Below are positions 19,363 through 28,604 of a stretch of DNA of 64,000 bases, piece by piece; the stretch's first letter is position 1, and every line of letters starts with the position of its first letter. The notes beneath the pieces are model-generated. The model was not told the DNA's origin. It saw only the letters and a program-made list of their open reading frames with translations, and made no database searches. Source of the stretch: Phyllobacterium pellucidum (GTDB lineage Bacteria > Pseudomonadota > Alphaproteobacteria > Rhizobiales > Rhizobiaceae); assembly GCF_013327855.1 (NCBI RefSeq), contig NZ_JABUMX010000001.1, forward strand, positions 1,364,001 through 1,428,000, read 5' to 3'. Both the position numbers and the translations under genes were made by a program.

Positions 19363-20083
19363 AGCCAGGGACAGCCATGGCGGCTGCTGGCGTCTGGTCG
19401 AAGCGCAACATCGCGTTTCAACGATGAAACTCGTCGACACGCTCGACGAGCAGGCACTGCTTGAAGATGAACTCGAAGCCACCAAGCCGCCGCTGCCGCC
19501 CGCCTGCATTCATCTCGACTATCTGCTTGCGACCCCGTTTCGCTACGGGCGCTATCCAGGCAATTCTCGCTTTCGCCGCGAAGGCTATTCGCCGGGCGTT
19601 TTCTATTCGAGCGAGATGGTTGAAACGGCTGTTGCCGAAACCGCTTTTTACCGTCTGCTGTTTTTCATCGAAAGTCCGGGCACACCCTGGCCGCGCAATG
19701 CGCTCGAATTCACCGCGTTCGAAGCGCGCTACGCCACGACCCACGCCATCGATCTGACGGTCGCGCCCTTTGCCGAACATCGAAGCCGCTGGACGCATCC
19801 AACCGACTATTCCGCCTGCCTCGACCTTGCCGATGCGGCGCTTGCGGCGGGCATCGATCTCATTCGCTACCAGTCCGTGCGCGATCCGCAAGGCGGCGCC
19901 AATCTCGCCCTGCTCTCCTGTGCCTGCTTCGCCATGCCAAACCCCGTGCGCAAGACGACATGGCGGCTGCATTTCTCCGACTACGGCGTAAATGCCATAT
20001 GCGACATGCCGGACCTGCGGCTGGGCTTCACTCTCGCGACTTTTGGCGACGATCCGCGCGTTGAAGGCGCGGCGCGGCAATAA
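19322..20083 (+). CDS. RES-domain toxin (NAD-degrading family)
   Basis: A 253-residue RES-family toxin. Characterised members deplete cellular NAD+. The family-defining Arg, Glu and Ser appear in the expected order: ATPFRYGRYPGNSRFR, SSEMVETAVAETAFYRLLFF and IRYQSVRDPQGGANLALLS. I chose the ATG at 19322 (MSSPIWTPDALRSEA), which overlaps the antitoxin 3' end and matches the usual N terminus; an ATG at 19424 (MKLVD) would drop the conserved CWRLVEAQHRVST block. The frame seems intact. The stop codon at 20081-20083 touches the pgm stop on the other strand. Confidence 0.9.
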   Translation: MSSPIWTPDALRSEARDSHGGCWRLVEAQHRVSTMKLVDTLDEQALLEDELEATKPPLPPACIHLDYLLATPFRYGRYPGNSRFRREGYSPGVFYSSEMVETAVAETAFYRLLFFIESPGTPWPRNALEFTAFEARYATTHAIDLTVAPFAEHRSRWTHPTDYSACLDLADAALAAGIDLIRYQSVRDPQGGANLALLSCACFAMPNPVRKTTWRLHFSDYGVNAICDMPDLRLGFTLATFGDDPRVEGAARQ

Positions 20084-21769
<1,686 letters not shown>

Positions 21770-21985
21770 TCAACATGACGATTTTCAGATGAGCCGAGCA
21801 TGTTTACGACCTTCGTTGAATTGACAGGCCATGCGCGCTTGGCGATTTTCGCAAAAGGGGAGGTAAATTGGCTAAGCGCCCGCCCGGTCGCAAATTCGCG
21901 CCGGCAAACATATCGATATTGTTCGGCGATAGAGCCGGCGGATTTTGATCTTTGCACATCATATTTAATTCATTGGGAGGAAATT

Positions 21986-24900
21986 ATGAAATCACGGACC
22001 GCATTCGCGGCGGGTCTGGTCGGCGTGTCGTTGTTGGCGGGTTGCAATAACGACAGACAGACAGACAGCAACAACGACACGAGCAGTTTCGAACAGACGA
22101 TTGCCCAGCAGGCCGGCGAGATTCAAGGCCTGAAGGATGGCCAGAGCAAGCTCGAGGCGGCGGCCGGCAGTTTGGGCACAACGCTAACGCAAGGCGCTGC
22201 CGAACTGGAGCACGCGCAGACCATCATCACCGAGATGCAGGCACAACTTGCGGCCAAACCTGACGGCGATCCTGAGGCCATCAAGGCGCTGCAGGCGACG
22301 CTGACGCAATTGCAGAACGACCTTGCGGCAAAACCTGCCGGTGATCCGAAGGCTGTCGAGGCGCTTCAGGACGCGCTTGCCGAGGTGCAGGCGAAACTTG
22401 CAGCCAAACCGGACGGCGATCCCGTCGCTCTCAAAGCGCTTCAGGACACACTTGCCGAGGTGCAGGCAAAACTTGCAGTCAAACCTGACGGCGATCCTGT
22501 CGCTATCAAGGCACTTCAGGACACACTTGTCGAGGTGCAGGCGAAACTTGCAGCCAAACCGGACGGCGATCCTGTCGCTATCAAGGCACTTCAGGACACA
22601 CTTGCCGAGGTTCAGGCGAAACTTGCAGCCAAACCTGACGGCGATCCAGCGGCTGTCAAAGCACTGCAGGATGCGCTTGCCCAGGTTCAAAAGGACCTTG
22701 CTGCGAAACCAAGCGGTGATCCGGAAGCCATCAAGACGATACAAGCGACGCTCGCGCAGTTGCAGAAGGAACTTGCAGCCAAACCTGCGGGCGATCCGGC
22801 AACGTTGAAGAACATCCTGTCGCGCCTGACCGAAATCGAGATGGCGTTGCGAAATCCCGATCAATCGGACATGGCACTGACCCAATTCGTCGATCCGATG
22901 ATCGGAACCGGGCAGGTCCCTCCGACCGATACCGGAAGCACGGAAGACCTGCTTGGCGGATTCACCACGCCATCGGCAAATGCGCCATTCGGAATGATTG
23001 CATGGGGTCCCGATACGCCGGCAGTTCCAGGAACGTGGAGCCCGCCTGGCTATCACTACCCGCAAGCATCTATCACCGGCTTCAGCCTGACACATCTCAG
23101 CGGCGTCGGTTGTCCTTCCGGCGGCGCGATTCCAATCATGCCGCAGATCGACGCAAAAGAAGGTACTATTCCCTTCAGCCATAATGACGAGGTCGCAAGG
23201 GCCGGGTACTACTCTGTCAAAATGTCGAATGCCATTCGAACAGAACTGACAAGTACAGTGCGCAGTGGACTGGGTCGCTTTACCTATCCCGAGGGCAAGC
23301 CTGCGCTCTTGAAAATTAAGGCCAGCACAAACTACACCGGATCGTCTTCAACCATCGCGGTCAGCGAAGCCGACCGCACCGTCTCCGGCTATGCAACGGG
23401 AGGCGGGTTCTGCGGCAGCGGAAAAAGTTACAAGATATATTTCTACGCAACGCTCGACCGGGCCTTCACCGCCGTGCAAAGCGGCAACAGTGTTACCCTT
23501 GCCTTCCCGGCGCCCTCGCCCTCCGCTCCGGTCAAGGCGCTGATGAAGGTCGCTATATCCTATGTCAGCATCGCCAATGCCAAGGCAAACCTCGAAGCGG
23601 AGGGCGGGCCTCTCACGTTTGAACAGGCCCGTGAGCAAGCGGATGCGGCATGGAACAAGCGGCTGAATGCAATCCAGGTCGACGGTGGGACCAAAGACGA
23701 AAAGACGAAATTCTATACGGCCATGTATCATGCCTTTCTGGCGCCGTCCGTGTTCAGCGATGTGAACGGCGAGTACATCAGTTTCAATGACGCCGGCACC
23801 ACGAAAAAGGCCCCCGAAGGCCATGTCCAATATACGACCTTTTCGAGTTGGGACACCTACAGGTCGCTTGCGCCGCTTCAGGCTCTGCTTGCGCCCGATG
23901 ATGTCGGCGACATGATGCAGTCGCTCGTTTTCGACGCGGACGATTGCGGCGGGACTTTCCCGATGTGGGCGGAGGGAAATACCAGCAGCAGCATCATGCC
24001 CGGTGATGGCGCATCGATTATAGTTGCCCAGTCGAACGCCTTCGGCGCAGCAGGCTTCGACCGGCAGAAGGCGCGCAAGATCATGCTCGATACGGCGTTT
24101 GGCCGCGCCACAAAATGCCGGACGACGACTAACCTGCCGGGACTCGCCGGTTACATCGAACTTGGCTATCTGGCCAAGGGCGGCGGCGAATATCAGGCGA
24201 CGTCGACGAATATGGAATATGCCAGCACCGACTTTGCCGTCTCTCGATACGCAAGCGGCATCGCTGCAACGGATCCGCAGATCGTCGCTGGAGCCGCAGC
24301 AGACGAGCCGAAGACGCTGCTGAAACGTTCCGGCAACTGGGCCAACCTGTTCAACCCGAACTGGCGCAGTGTTGCCGGGCAGCCCTATCCGCAGTTGCAG
24401 CCACGTAACAAGGATGGAACATGGACGGCGTACACGCCGAGCTCGAATGGGGATGTTGACTACCGCGAGGGCAATGCCGAGCAATATACCTTCATGGTTC
24501 CGCACGACATTCGCGGCATGCTCGCCAAACTGGTGATCGATACGGACAAAGACAAGGGAACCGAAAAGGACGGGATTGCCCGCCTGGATGAGTTCACAAA
24601 GAACCTCAATGGCGGCTGGAGCTATCAGCCCGCAAGATTGTGGATTGGCAACGAACCGGGCTTTCTTACGCCGTGGCTCTACAACTGGACGAGCCAGCCG
24701 TACAAGACGCAGGCGTTGGTCCGGCGCATCGTTGACGAGCAGTTCACGGTTTCACCTTCGGGGTTGCCGGGAAATGACGATGAAGGCGCCATGTCCGGCG
24801 TCTACATCTGGGGAGCCCTCGGCCTTTATCCGGAAATCCCGGCCGTGCCTGGATTTGCGATCAACAGTCCGATCTTCCCGGAAGCGCGGATAAAGCTAGG

Positions 24901-25162
24901 CAGCGGCAAGATCGTAACGATCGCGGCCGACAAGACCCCGCTCAAATATATCCAGAAACTGACGGTGAACGGTGCAGCCCATGACAGCCCATGGATCGAT
25001 TTCGACAAACTATCGTCGGGTGCGCGTTTGGAGTTCAGGTTGAGCGACAAGCCGAGTTGCTGGGGTTCCAACCCGCCGGCCGCGCTGCTGCCGCCATCCT
25101 TCGCACCGGACGGGACACAGACGCCGCGGCTGAAGCCGGAGAAGGAGTGCGCCCTCAACTGA
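21986..25162 (+). CDS. GH92 alpha-mannosidase-like lipoprotein with repeat stalk
   Basis: A 1058-residue surface or periplasmic lipoprotein. The ATG has a strong GGGAGG site. The lipobox LLAGC lipidates Cys20. Residues about 25-90 are a coiled-coil-like region, then eight 25-residue repeats (residues 90-289) form a stalk. From about residue 300 the protein is a GH92 enzyme: FVDPMIGTG, GFSLTHLSGVGCPSGG, YREGNAEQYTFMVPHD near 826 with the probable acid Glu, and GNDDEGAMSGVYIWGALGLYP near 929 with the probable base Asp. GH92 enzymes are calcium-dependent exo-alpha-mannosidases. No transporter or sugar regulator is adjacent. The Glu/Asp roles are inferred from family knowledge. Confidence 0.92.
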   Translation: MKSRTAFAAGLVGVSLLAGCNNDRQTDSNNDTSSFEQTIAQQAGEIQGLKDGQSKLEAAAGSLGTTLTQGAAELEHAQTIITEMQAQLAAKPDGDPEAIKALQATLTQLQNDLAAKPAGDPKAVEALQDALAEVQAKLAAKPDGDPVALKALQDTLAEVQAKLAVKPDGDPVAIKALQDTLVEVQAKLAAKPDGDPVAIKALQDTLAEVQAKLAAKPDGDPAAVKALQDALAQVQKDLAAKPSGDPEAIKTIQATLAQLQKELAAKPAGDPATLKNILSRLTEIEMALRNPDQSDMALTQFVDPMIGTGQVPPTDTGSTEDLLGGFTTPSANAPFGMIAWGPDTPAVPGTWSPPGYHYPQASITGFSLTHLSGVGCPSGGAIPIMPQIDAKEGTIPFSHNDEVARAGYYSVKMSNAIRTELTSTVRSGLGRFTYPEGKPALLKIKASTNYTGSSSTIAVSEADRTVSGYATGGGFCGSGKSYKIYFYATLDRAFTAVQSGNSVTLAFPAPSPSAPVKALMKVAISYVSIANAKANLEAEGGPLTFEQAREQADAAWNKRLNAIQVDGGTKDEKTKFYTAMYHAFLAPSVFSDVNGEYISFNDAGTTKKAPEGHVQYTTFSSWDTYRSLAPLQALLAPDDVGDMMQSLVFDADDCGGTFPMWAEGNTSSSIMPGDGASIIVAQSNAFGAAGFDRQKARKIMLDTAFGRATKCRTTTNLPGLAGYIELGYLAKGGGEYQATSTNMEYASTDFAVSRYASGIAATDPQIVAGAAADEPKTLLKRSGNWANLFNPNWRSVAGQPYPQLQPRNKDGTWTAYTPSSNGDVDYREGNAEQYTFMVPHDIRGMLAKLVIDTDKDKGTEKDGIARLDEFTKNLNGGWSYQPARLWIGNEPGFLTPWLYNWTSQPYKTQALVRRIVDEQFTVSPSGLPGNDDEGAMSGVYIWGALGLYPEIPAVPGFAINSPIFPEARIKLGSGKIVTIAADKTPLKYIQKLTVNGAAHDSPWIDFDKLSSGARLEFRLSDKPSCWGSNPPAALLPPSFAPDGTQTPRLKPEKECALN
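22253..22852 (+). repeat. Eight tandem 75-bp repeats in the GH92 lipoprotein gene
   Basis: Units start at 22253, 22328, 22403, 22478, 22553, 22628, 22703 and 22778, an exact 75-bp period. The encoded unit is (A/V)KPxGDPxAxKALQDxLAEVQAKLA: a proline/glycine turn followed by a helix of about 18 residues. Units 3-6 are nearly identical at the DNA level, while the outer units have diverged, especially the eighth. The pattern indicates recent internal duplication and possible copy-number variation. Confidence 0.93.
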
Positions 25163-25189
25163 CGCACAAAGCATTCGCAGGACAAAAAA

Positions 25190-25225
25190 GAAGGGCTCCG
25201 ACATGTTGGAGCCCTTCGCTTTTTA
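25190..25225. terminator. Bidirectional intrinsic terminator
   Basis: GAAGGGCTCC at 25190-25199 pairs perfectly with GGAGCCCTTC at 25208-25217 around an 8-nt loop. On the plus strand a T-run follows (GCTTTTTA), ending the GH92 transcript. On the minus strand CTTTTTTGTCC follows, ending the L,D-transpeptidase transcript. Confidence 0.92.
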
Positions 25226-25238
25226 TATGCCGCGAATG

Positions 25239-25856
25239 CTAGCGGACGATGACCTTGGCGCCAACTTCGGCGCGATTGTAGAGGTCGATGATGTCCTGGT
25301 TCATCAGGCGGATGCAGCCCGACGACATCGCCTTGCCGATCGACCACCATTCCGGTGTACCATGAAGGCGATAGCCGGTGTCGCCGCCCTTATTGAACAG
25401 ATAGAGGGCGCGGGCACCGAGAGGATTGCTCAGGCCCGGATCCATGCCGTCGCGGAACTCGGCAAGCTTCGGCTGGCGCGCGATCATTTCCCTCGGAGGG
25501 GTCCATGTCGGCCATTCGCGCTTCAAGGCAATACGGGCGCTGCCCGACCATTCGAAGCCTTGCTTGCCGACCCCGATACCGTAGCGCATGGCGCGGCCGT
25601 CGCCGAGGACGTAGTAGAGGTATTTTGCCTTGGTATCGACAATGATCGTTCCCGGCGCTTCGCCGCCGTCATAGTTGACTTCCTGGCGCAGATATTGCGG
25701 CGGGATCTTGGTGCGCGGAACCGCTGGAATGACGTATCCCGCGTCAACGACGGAATTATAGGACGCGGTCGAATAGCTGAGCCCGATTGTCGAACAACCG
25801 GTCAAGGCGGTTGCACTCATCAGTCCAACCGCAAGGACGATAGTCTTCAGTTGCAT
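25239..25856 (-). CDS. L,D-transpeptidase (ErfK/YbiS/YcfS/YnhG family) lipoprotein
   Basis: A 205-residue YkuD-domain enzyme acting on peptidoglycan stem peptides: 3-3 cross-linking or attachment of proteins. The lipobox LTGC lies at residues 19-22 after a short signal. The catalytic block runs from His165 (HGTPEWWSIG) to Cys181 (MSSGCIRL) with the following Arg, complete. The start at 25856 follows GGGGTGA; an extended frame to 26006 has no ribosome site. It is divergent from mmcB and ends at the shared terminator. Role in cross-linking versus outer-membrane anchoring cannot be decided. Confidence 0.92.
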   Translation of the reverse strand: MQLKTIVLAVGLMSATALTGCSTIGLSYSTASYNSVVDAGYVIPAVPRTKIPPQYLRQEVNYDGGEAPGTIIVDTKAKYLYYVLGDGRAMRYGIGVGKQGFEWSGSARIALKREWPTWTPPREMIARQPKLAEFRDGMDPGLSNPLGARALYLFNKGGDTGYRLHGTPEWWSIGKAMSSGCIRLMNQDIIDLYNRAEVGAKVIVR

Positions 25857-26036
25857 GGTCACCCCAGTGAATAATTGTGCGCGAATCGGCGTTTGGTTTA
25901 GCTGTCGCCTCTCTTGCGCCAATATTGTTAATGCCTGATTAACTGTAAAGCGCAGTGTTTCGTTAACCATGTTTTGCTCAACCTGGCGATTGGTTTTCCT
26001 ACCCATGGTTGCAGTTTTGTCGGTATTGTCTCGTTT

Positions 26037-26531
26037 ATGCCACTCGTCTCCCTAGGTCAGACAAGCCCCTTGATAGATGGCCGCCAGTCGGAAAACGCCA
26101 TGATGGTGCGCCGCGGGGTGCAGCGGCTGTTCCTTGAACTCGGCCTTGCAGTCATGCCGGAACTCTCGCTCGCCTCGGGGCGGCGCGCAGATCTCGTTGC
26201 CCTGACGCGCAGTGGCGAAATCTGGATCGTCGAAATCAAATCCTCGATCGAGGATTTCCGGGTCGATCGCAAATGGCCGGTTTACCGCCAGCATTGCGAC
26301 CGGCTGTTCTTCGCGACCCACCCCGGCGTTCCCGCCGATATTTTTCCGGACGATTGCGGATTCATCCTTTCGGATGGCTATGGCGCCGAGATCATTCGCG
26401 ACGCCCCCGAGCACAAGTTGCCCGGCGCTACGCGTAAGGCCATGACTCTGCGCTTTGCGCGGGTCAGTGCTGCGCGCATGACGCTCGCAGAACTCGCCGG
26501 CATCGAGCTGCCCGAGACCGACGTGGAATAA
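26037..26531 (+). CDS. mmcB: MmcB family DNA repair protein
   Basis: A 164-residue protein of the MmcB-like family, which in Caulobacter is linked to DNA-damage survival. It resembles a restriction-endonuclease fold: GRRADLVALTRSGEIWIVEIKSSIEDFRVDRKWPVYRQHCDRLFFA contains the D-x(n)-ExK arrangement (Asp of RRADLV, then EIKSS). The ATG at 26037 gives the family-typical N terminus MPLVSLGQTSPLIDGRQSENAMMVRRGVQRLFLELGL. It is transcribed divergently from the L,D-transpeptidase gene and converges on actR. Nuclease activity is an inference. Confidence 0.88.
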   Translation: MPLVSLGQTSPLIDGRQSENAMMVRRGVQRLFLELGLAVMPELSLASGRRADLVALTRSGEIWIVEIKSSIEDFRVDRKWPVYRQHCDRLFFATHPGVPADIFPDDCGFILSDGYGAEIIRDAPEHKLPGATRKAMTLRFARVSAARMTLAELAGIELPETDVE

Positions 26532-26587
26532 AGCGTTTCGTTTCAGATTGCTGTAGAAGCAGTAAATGTTTTAATCGTCACCACGAT

Positions 26588-27151
26588 CTAACGCGGGGCG
26601 CGCTTGGCGAGGATCCGCTGCAGTGTGCGGCGATGCATGTTAAGCCGGCGCGCCGTTTCCGAAACATTGCGGTCGCACATTTCATAGACCCGCTGAATAT
26701 GCTCCCAGCGCACCCTGTCGGCCGACATCGGATTTTCTGGCGGCGCAACTTTTTCACCTGTTCGGCGCGTCAACGCGGCAAAGACCTCGTCAGCATCGGC
26801 AGGCTTCGAAAGATAGTCTATCGCCCCGATTTTGACGGCGTTTACCGCGGTCGCGATATTGCCATAGCCGGTCAGAACGATCGCGCGCGTATCCTCGCGG
26901 CGGGCGCGTATCGCCTCGATAATATCAAGGCCGTTGCCGTCGCCAAGGCGCATATCGACGACCGCATAGGCCGGCGCATTGACCTTGACGCTCGCAAGAC
27001 CGGCCTCGACCGAATCGGCAATGGCGACAACGAAGCCGCGTGACTCCATGGCGCGTGCGAGCCGCTGCAAGAAGGGCTTGTCGTCATCGACCAGAAGAAG
27101 TGTTCGATCACCGCCGATCGCTTCAATATCGTCCTGATCCGTGTTTTCCAT
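26588..27151 (-). CDS. actR: Redox response regulator ActR/RegA
   Basis: A 187-residue response regulator of the RegA/PrrA/ActR type. The receiver domain has the acidic pocket VDDD at 21-24, phospho-acceptor Asp66 in AVVDMRLGDG, and Lys116 in YLSKPAD. The C-terminal Fis-type helix-turn-helix (NVSETARRLNMHRRTLQRILAKRAPR) is nearly identical across alphaproteobacteria and decides the assignment. The ATG at 27151 has AGGA eight bases upstream; a GTG at 27172 is possible. It lies 67 bp after actS on the same strand. It is expected to control respiration, carbon and nitrogen metabolism and acid tolerance under low oxygen. Confidence 0.95.
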   Translation of the reverse strand: MENTDQDDIEAIGGDRTLLLVDDDKPFLQRLARAMESRGFVVAIADSVEAGLASVKVNAPAYAVVDMRLGDGNGLDIIEAIRARREDTRAIVLTGYGNIATAVNAVKIGAIDYLSKPADADEVFAALTRRTGEKVAPPENPMSADRVRWEHIQRVYEMCDRNVSETARRLNMHRRTLQRILAKRAPR

Positions 27152-27218
27152 CAGGTATTCCTGCTCATTCACTGTAAATATGGATGTTAATGGTTCGCAA
27201 TGAACAAAAAGTCAAAGA

Positions 27219-28520
27219 TTATCCATCAGTAAGCAATTGATGGCGAGGCCAGATAACAACGACTTCTGCCCCCTGCCCAGGATCGTTGCGATTGCGGAAG
27301 GTAATTGTCGCGCCTGAGCGTTCGAGCAATGTCTTGGCGATGAAGAGGCCAAGGCCGAGGCCGCCGCCATGCTCGTTGATCGCGCGGTCGCGGCCGGTGG
27401 TGTACGGCTCGCCGATGCGGTCGAGGATATCGGGTGCAAAACCCTTGCCGTCATCGCTGATGACGATTTCCACGGTTCTGTCGCTCCAGCCCCAATTGAC
27501 GTTGATGGTTTCGCGCGCGAAATCGACGGCATTTTCGACGAGATTGCCAAGACCGTATATAATGCCGGGATTGCGGCGGATAACCGGCTCATTGCCTTCG
27601 CCGCGCATCTTCGAGACGACGATGTTGATGCCGAAATTGCGGTTGGGTTCGATGACCTCCTCGATCAGCGAGGAAATCTTGAGGCGCGACATGTGCTCTT
27701 CACTGGTCGACGACAGGCTCGTCAGCCGCTTGAGAATTTCGCGGCAACGCTCGGTCTGCGAGCGTAGAAGCTCGATATCCTCGGCGAACCGGTCATCCTT
27801 CTTGAGACTGCGCTCCATCTCCTTGGCAACGAGCGCGATGGTTGCCAGCGGTGTGCCGAGCTCATGCGCGGCAGCGGCGGCGAGTCCATCGAGCGCGGAG
27901 AGATGCTGCTCGCGCTGCAGGATGAGTTCGGTGGCGTTGAGCGCATCGGCGAGGAGACGGGCTTCCTCGGCGACGCGGTAGGCATAGACCGCGGTGAATG
28001 CCAGAGCCGAAACGACCGAACACCAGACGCCGGCGATCAGTACGAAGGGCAGTTGCATCGTCTCGCCCTCATACCAGGGCAAGGGCAGGTAGACATAGGC
28101 GAGCAACGTTGCGCAGGCCGTTACCAAAAGGCCAAGTGCGGTCGTTGCATAGGCCGGCAGCGACGTCGCAGAGATGATGACCGGAACAATCATCAGCACG
28201 GCGAAGGGGTTCTGCAGCCCTCCGGTCATATAAAGCAGTCCCGCCACCTGCAATATGTCGAAGGCAAGCACGGTGATGGCCGCCCGCGGTTCAAGGCGGT
28301 GATTTATCGGATAGCGGAACGACATGAGAAGGTTCAGCCAGGCCGAACAGGCGATCAGCGCGAAGCATATGCTGACGGGAAACGGAAACTTCAGGTAGAG
28401 CGCGACGAAGAGCACGGCGATGCTCTGTCCTGCCACCGCAAGCCAGCGCAGCCGGATCAGCGTAGTCAGCCGGAGCCGGCGCGAGAGATAGGATGAGCGT
28501 GTCTGGAAATCCTGGACCAT
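27219..28520 (-). CDS. actS: Redox sensor histidine kinase ActS/RegB
   Basis: Membrane histidine kinase of 433 residues with about six transmembrane segments in residues 30-180. The RegB quinone-site motif GGLQNPF is at 100-106. The phosphorylated His219 lies in AAAAHELGTPLATI, and the redox-active Cys of the family corresponds to Cys259 in SQTERCREIL. The ATPase domain shows NLVENAVDFA, DDGKGFAPDI and GGGLGLGLFIAKTLLERSGA. It pairs with ActR just downstream. All key residues are present. Confidence 0.95.
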   Translation of the reverse strand: MVQDFQTRSSYLSRRLRLTTLIRLRWLAVAGQSIAVLFVALYLKFPFPVSICFALIACSAWLNLLMSFRYPINHRLEPRAAITVLAFDILQVAGLLYMTGGLQNPFAVLMIVPVIISATSLPAYATTALGLLVTACATLLAYVYLPLPWYEGETMQLPFVLIAGVWCSVVSALAFTAVYAYRVAEEARLLADALNATELILQREQHLSALDGLAAAAAHELGTPLATIALVAKEMERSLKKDDRFAEDIELLRSQTERCREILKRLTSLSSTSEEHMSRLKISSLIEEVIEPNRNFGINIVVSKMRGEGNEPVIRRNPGIIYGLGNLVENAVDFARETINVNWGWSDRTVEIVISDDGKGFAPDILDRIGEPYTTGRDRAINEHGGGLGLGLFIAKTLLERSGATITFRNRNDPGQGAEVVVIWPRHQLLTDG

Positions 28521-28604
28521 GCCGGTGATTTAGAACAAAGCTCACGCAAATGGAAACATGATTCCTGGGAGCCTGCTTCAGCGTTAATCGTTGGTTGTGA
28601 CCGC

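Noticed and set aside
22253-22852. CRISPR-like repeat array
   Set aside because: The repeats are contiguous 75-bp coding units without spacers, in frame with a protein.
22184-23182. 332-codon repetitive minus-strand frame over the GH92 repeat region
   Set aside because: Its repeats are only the antisense reading of the 75-bp units; no start signal or domain.
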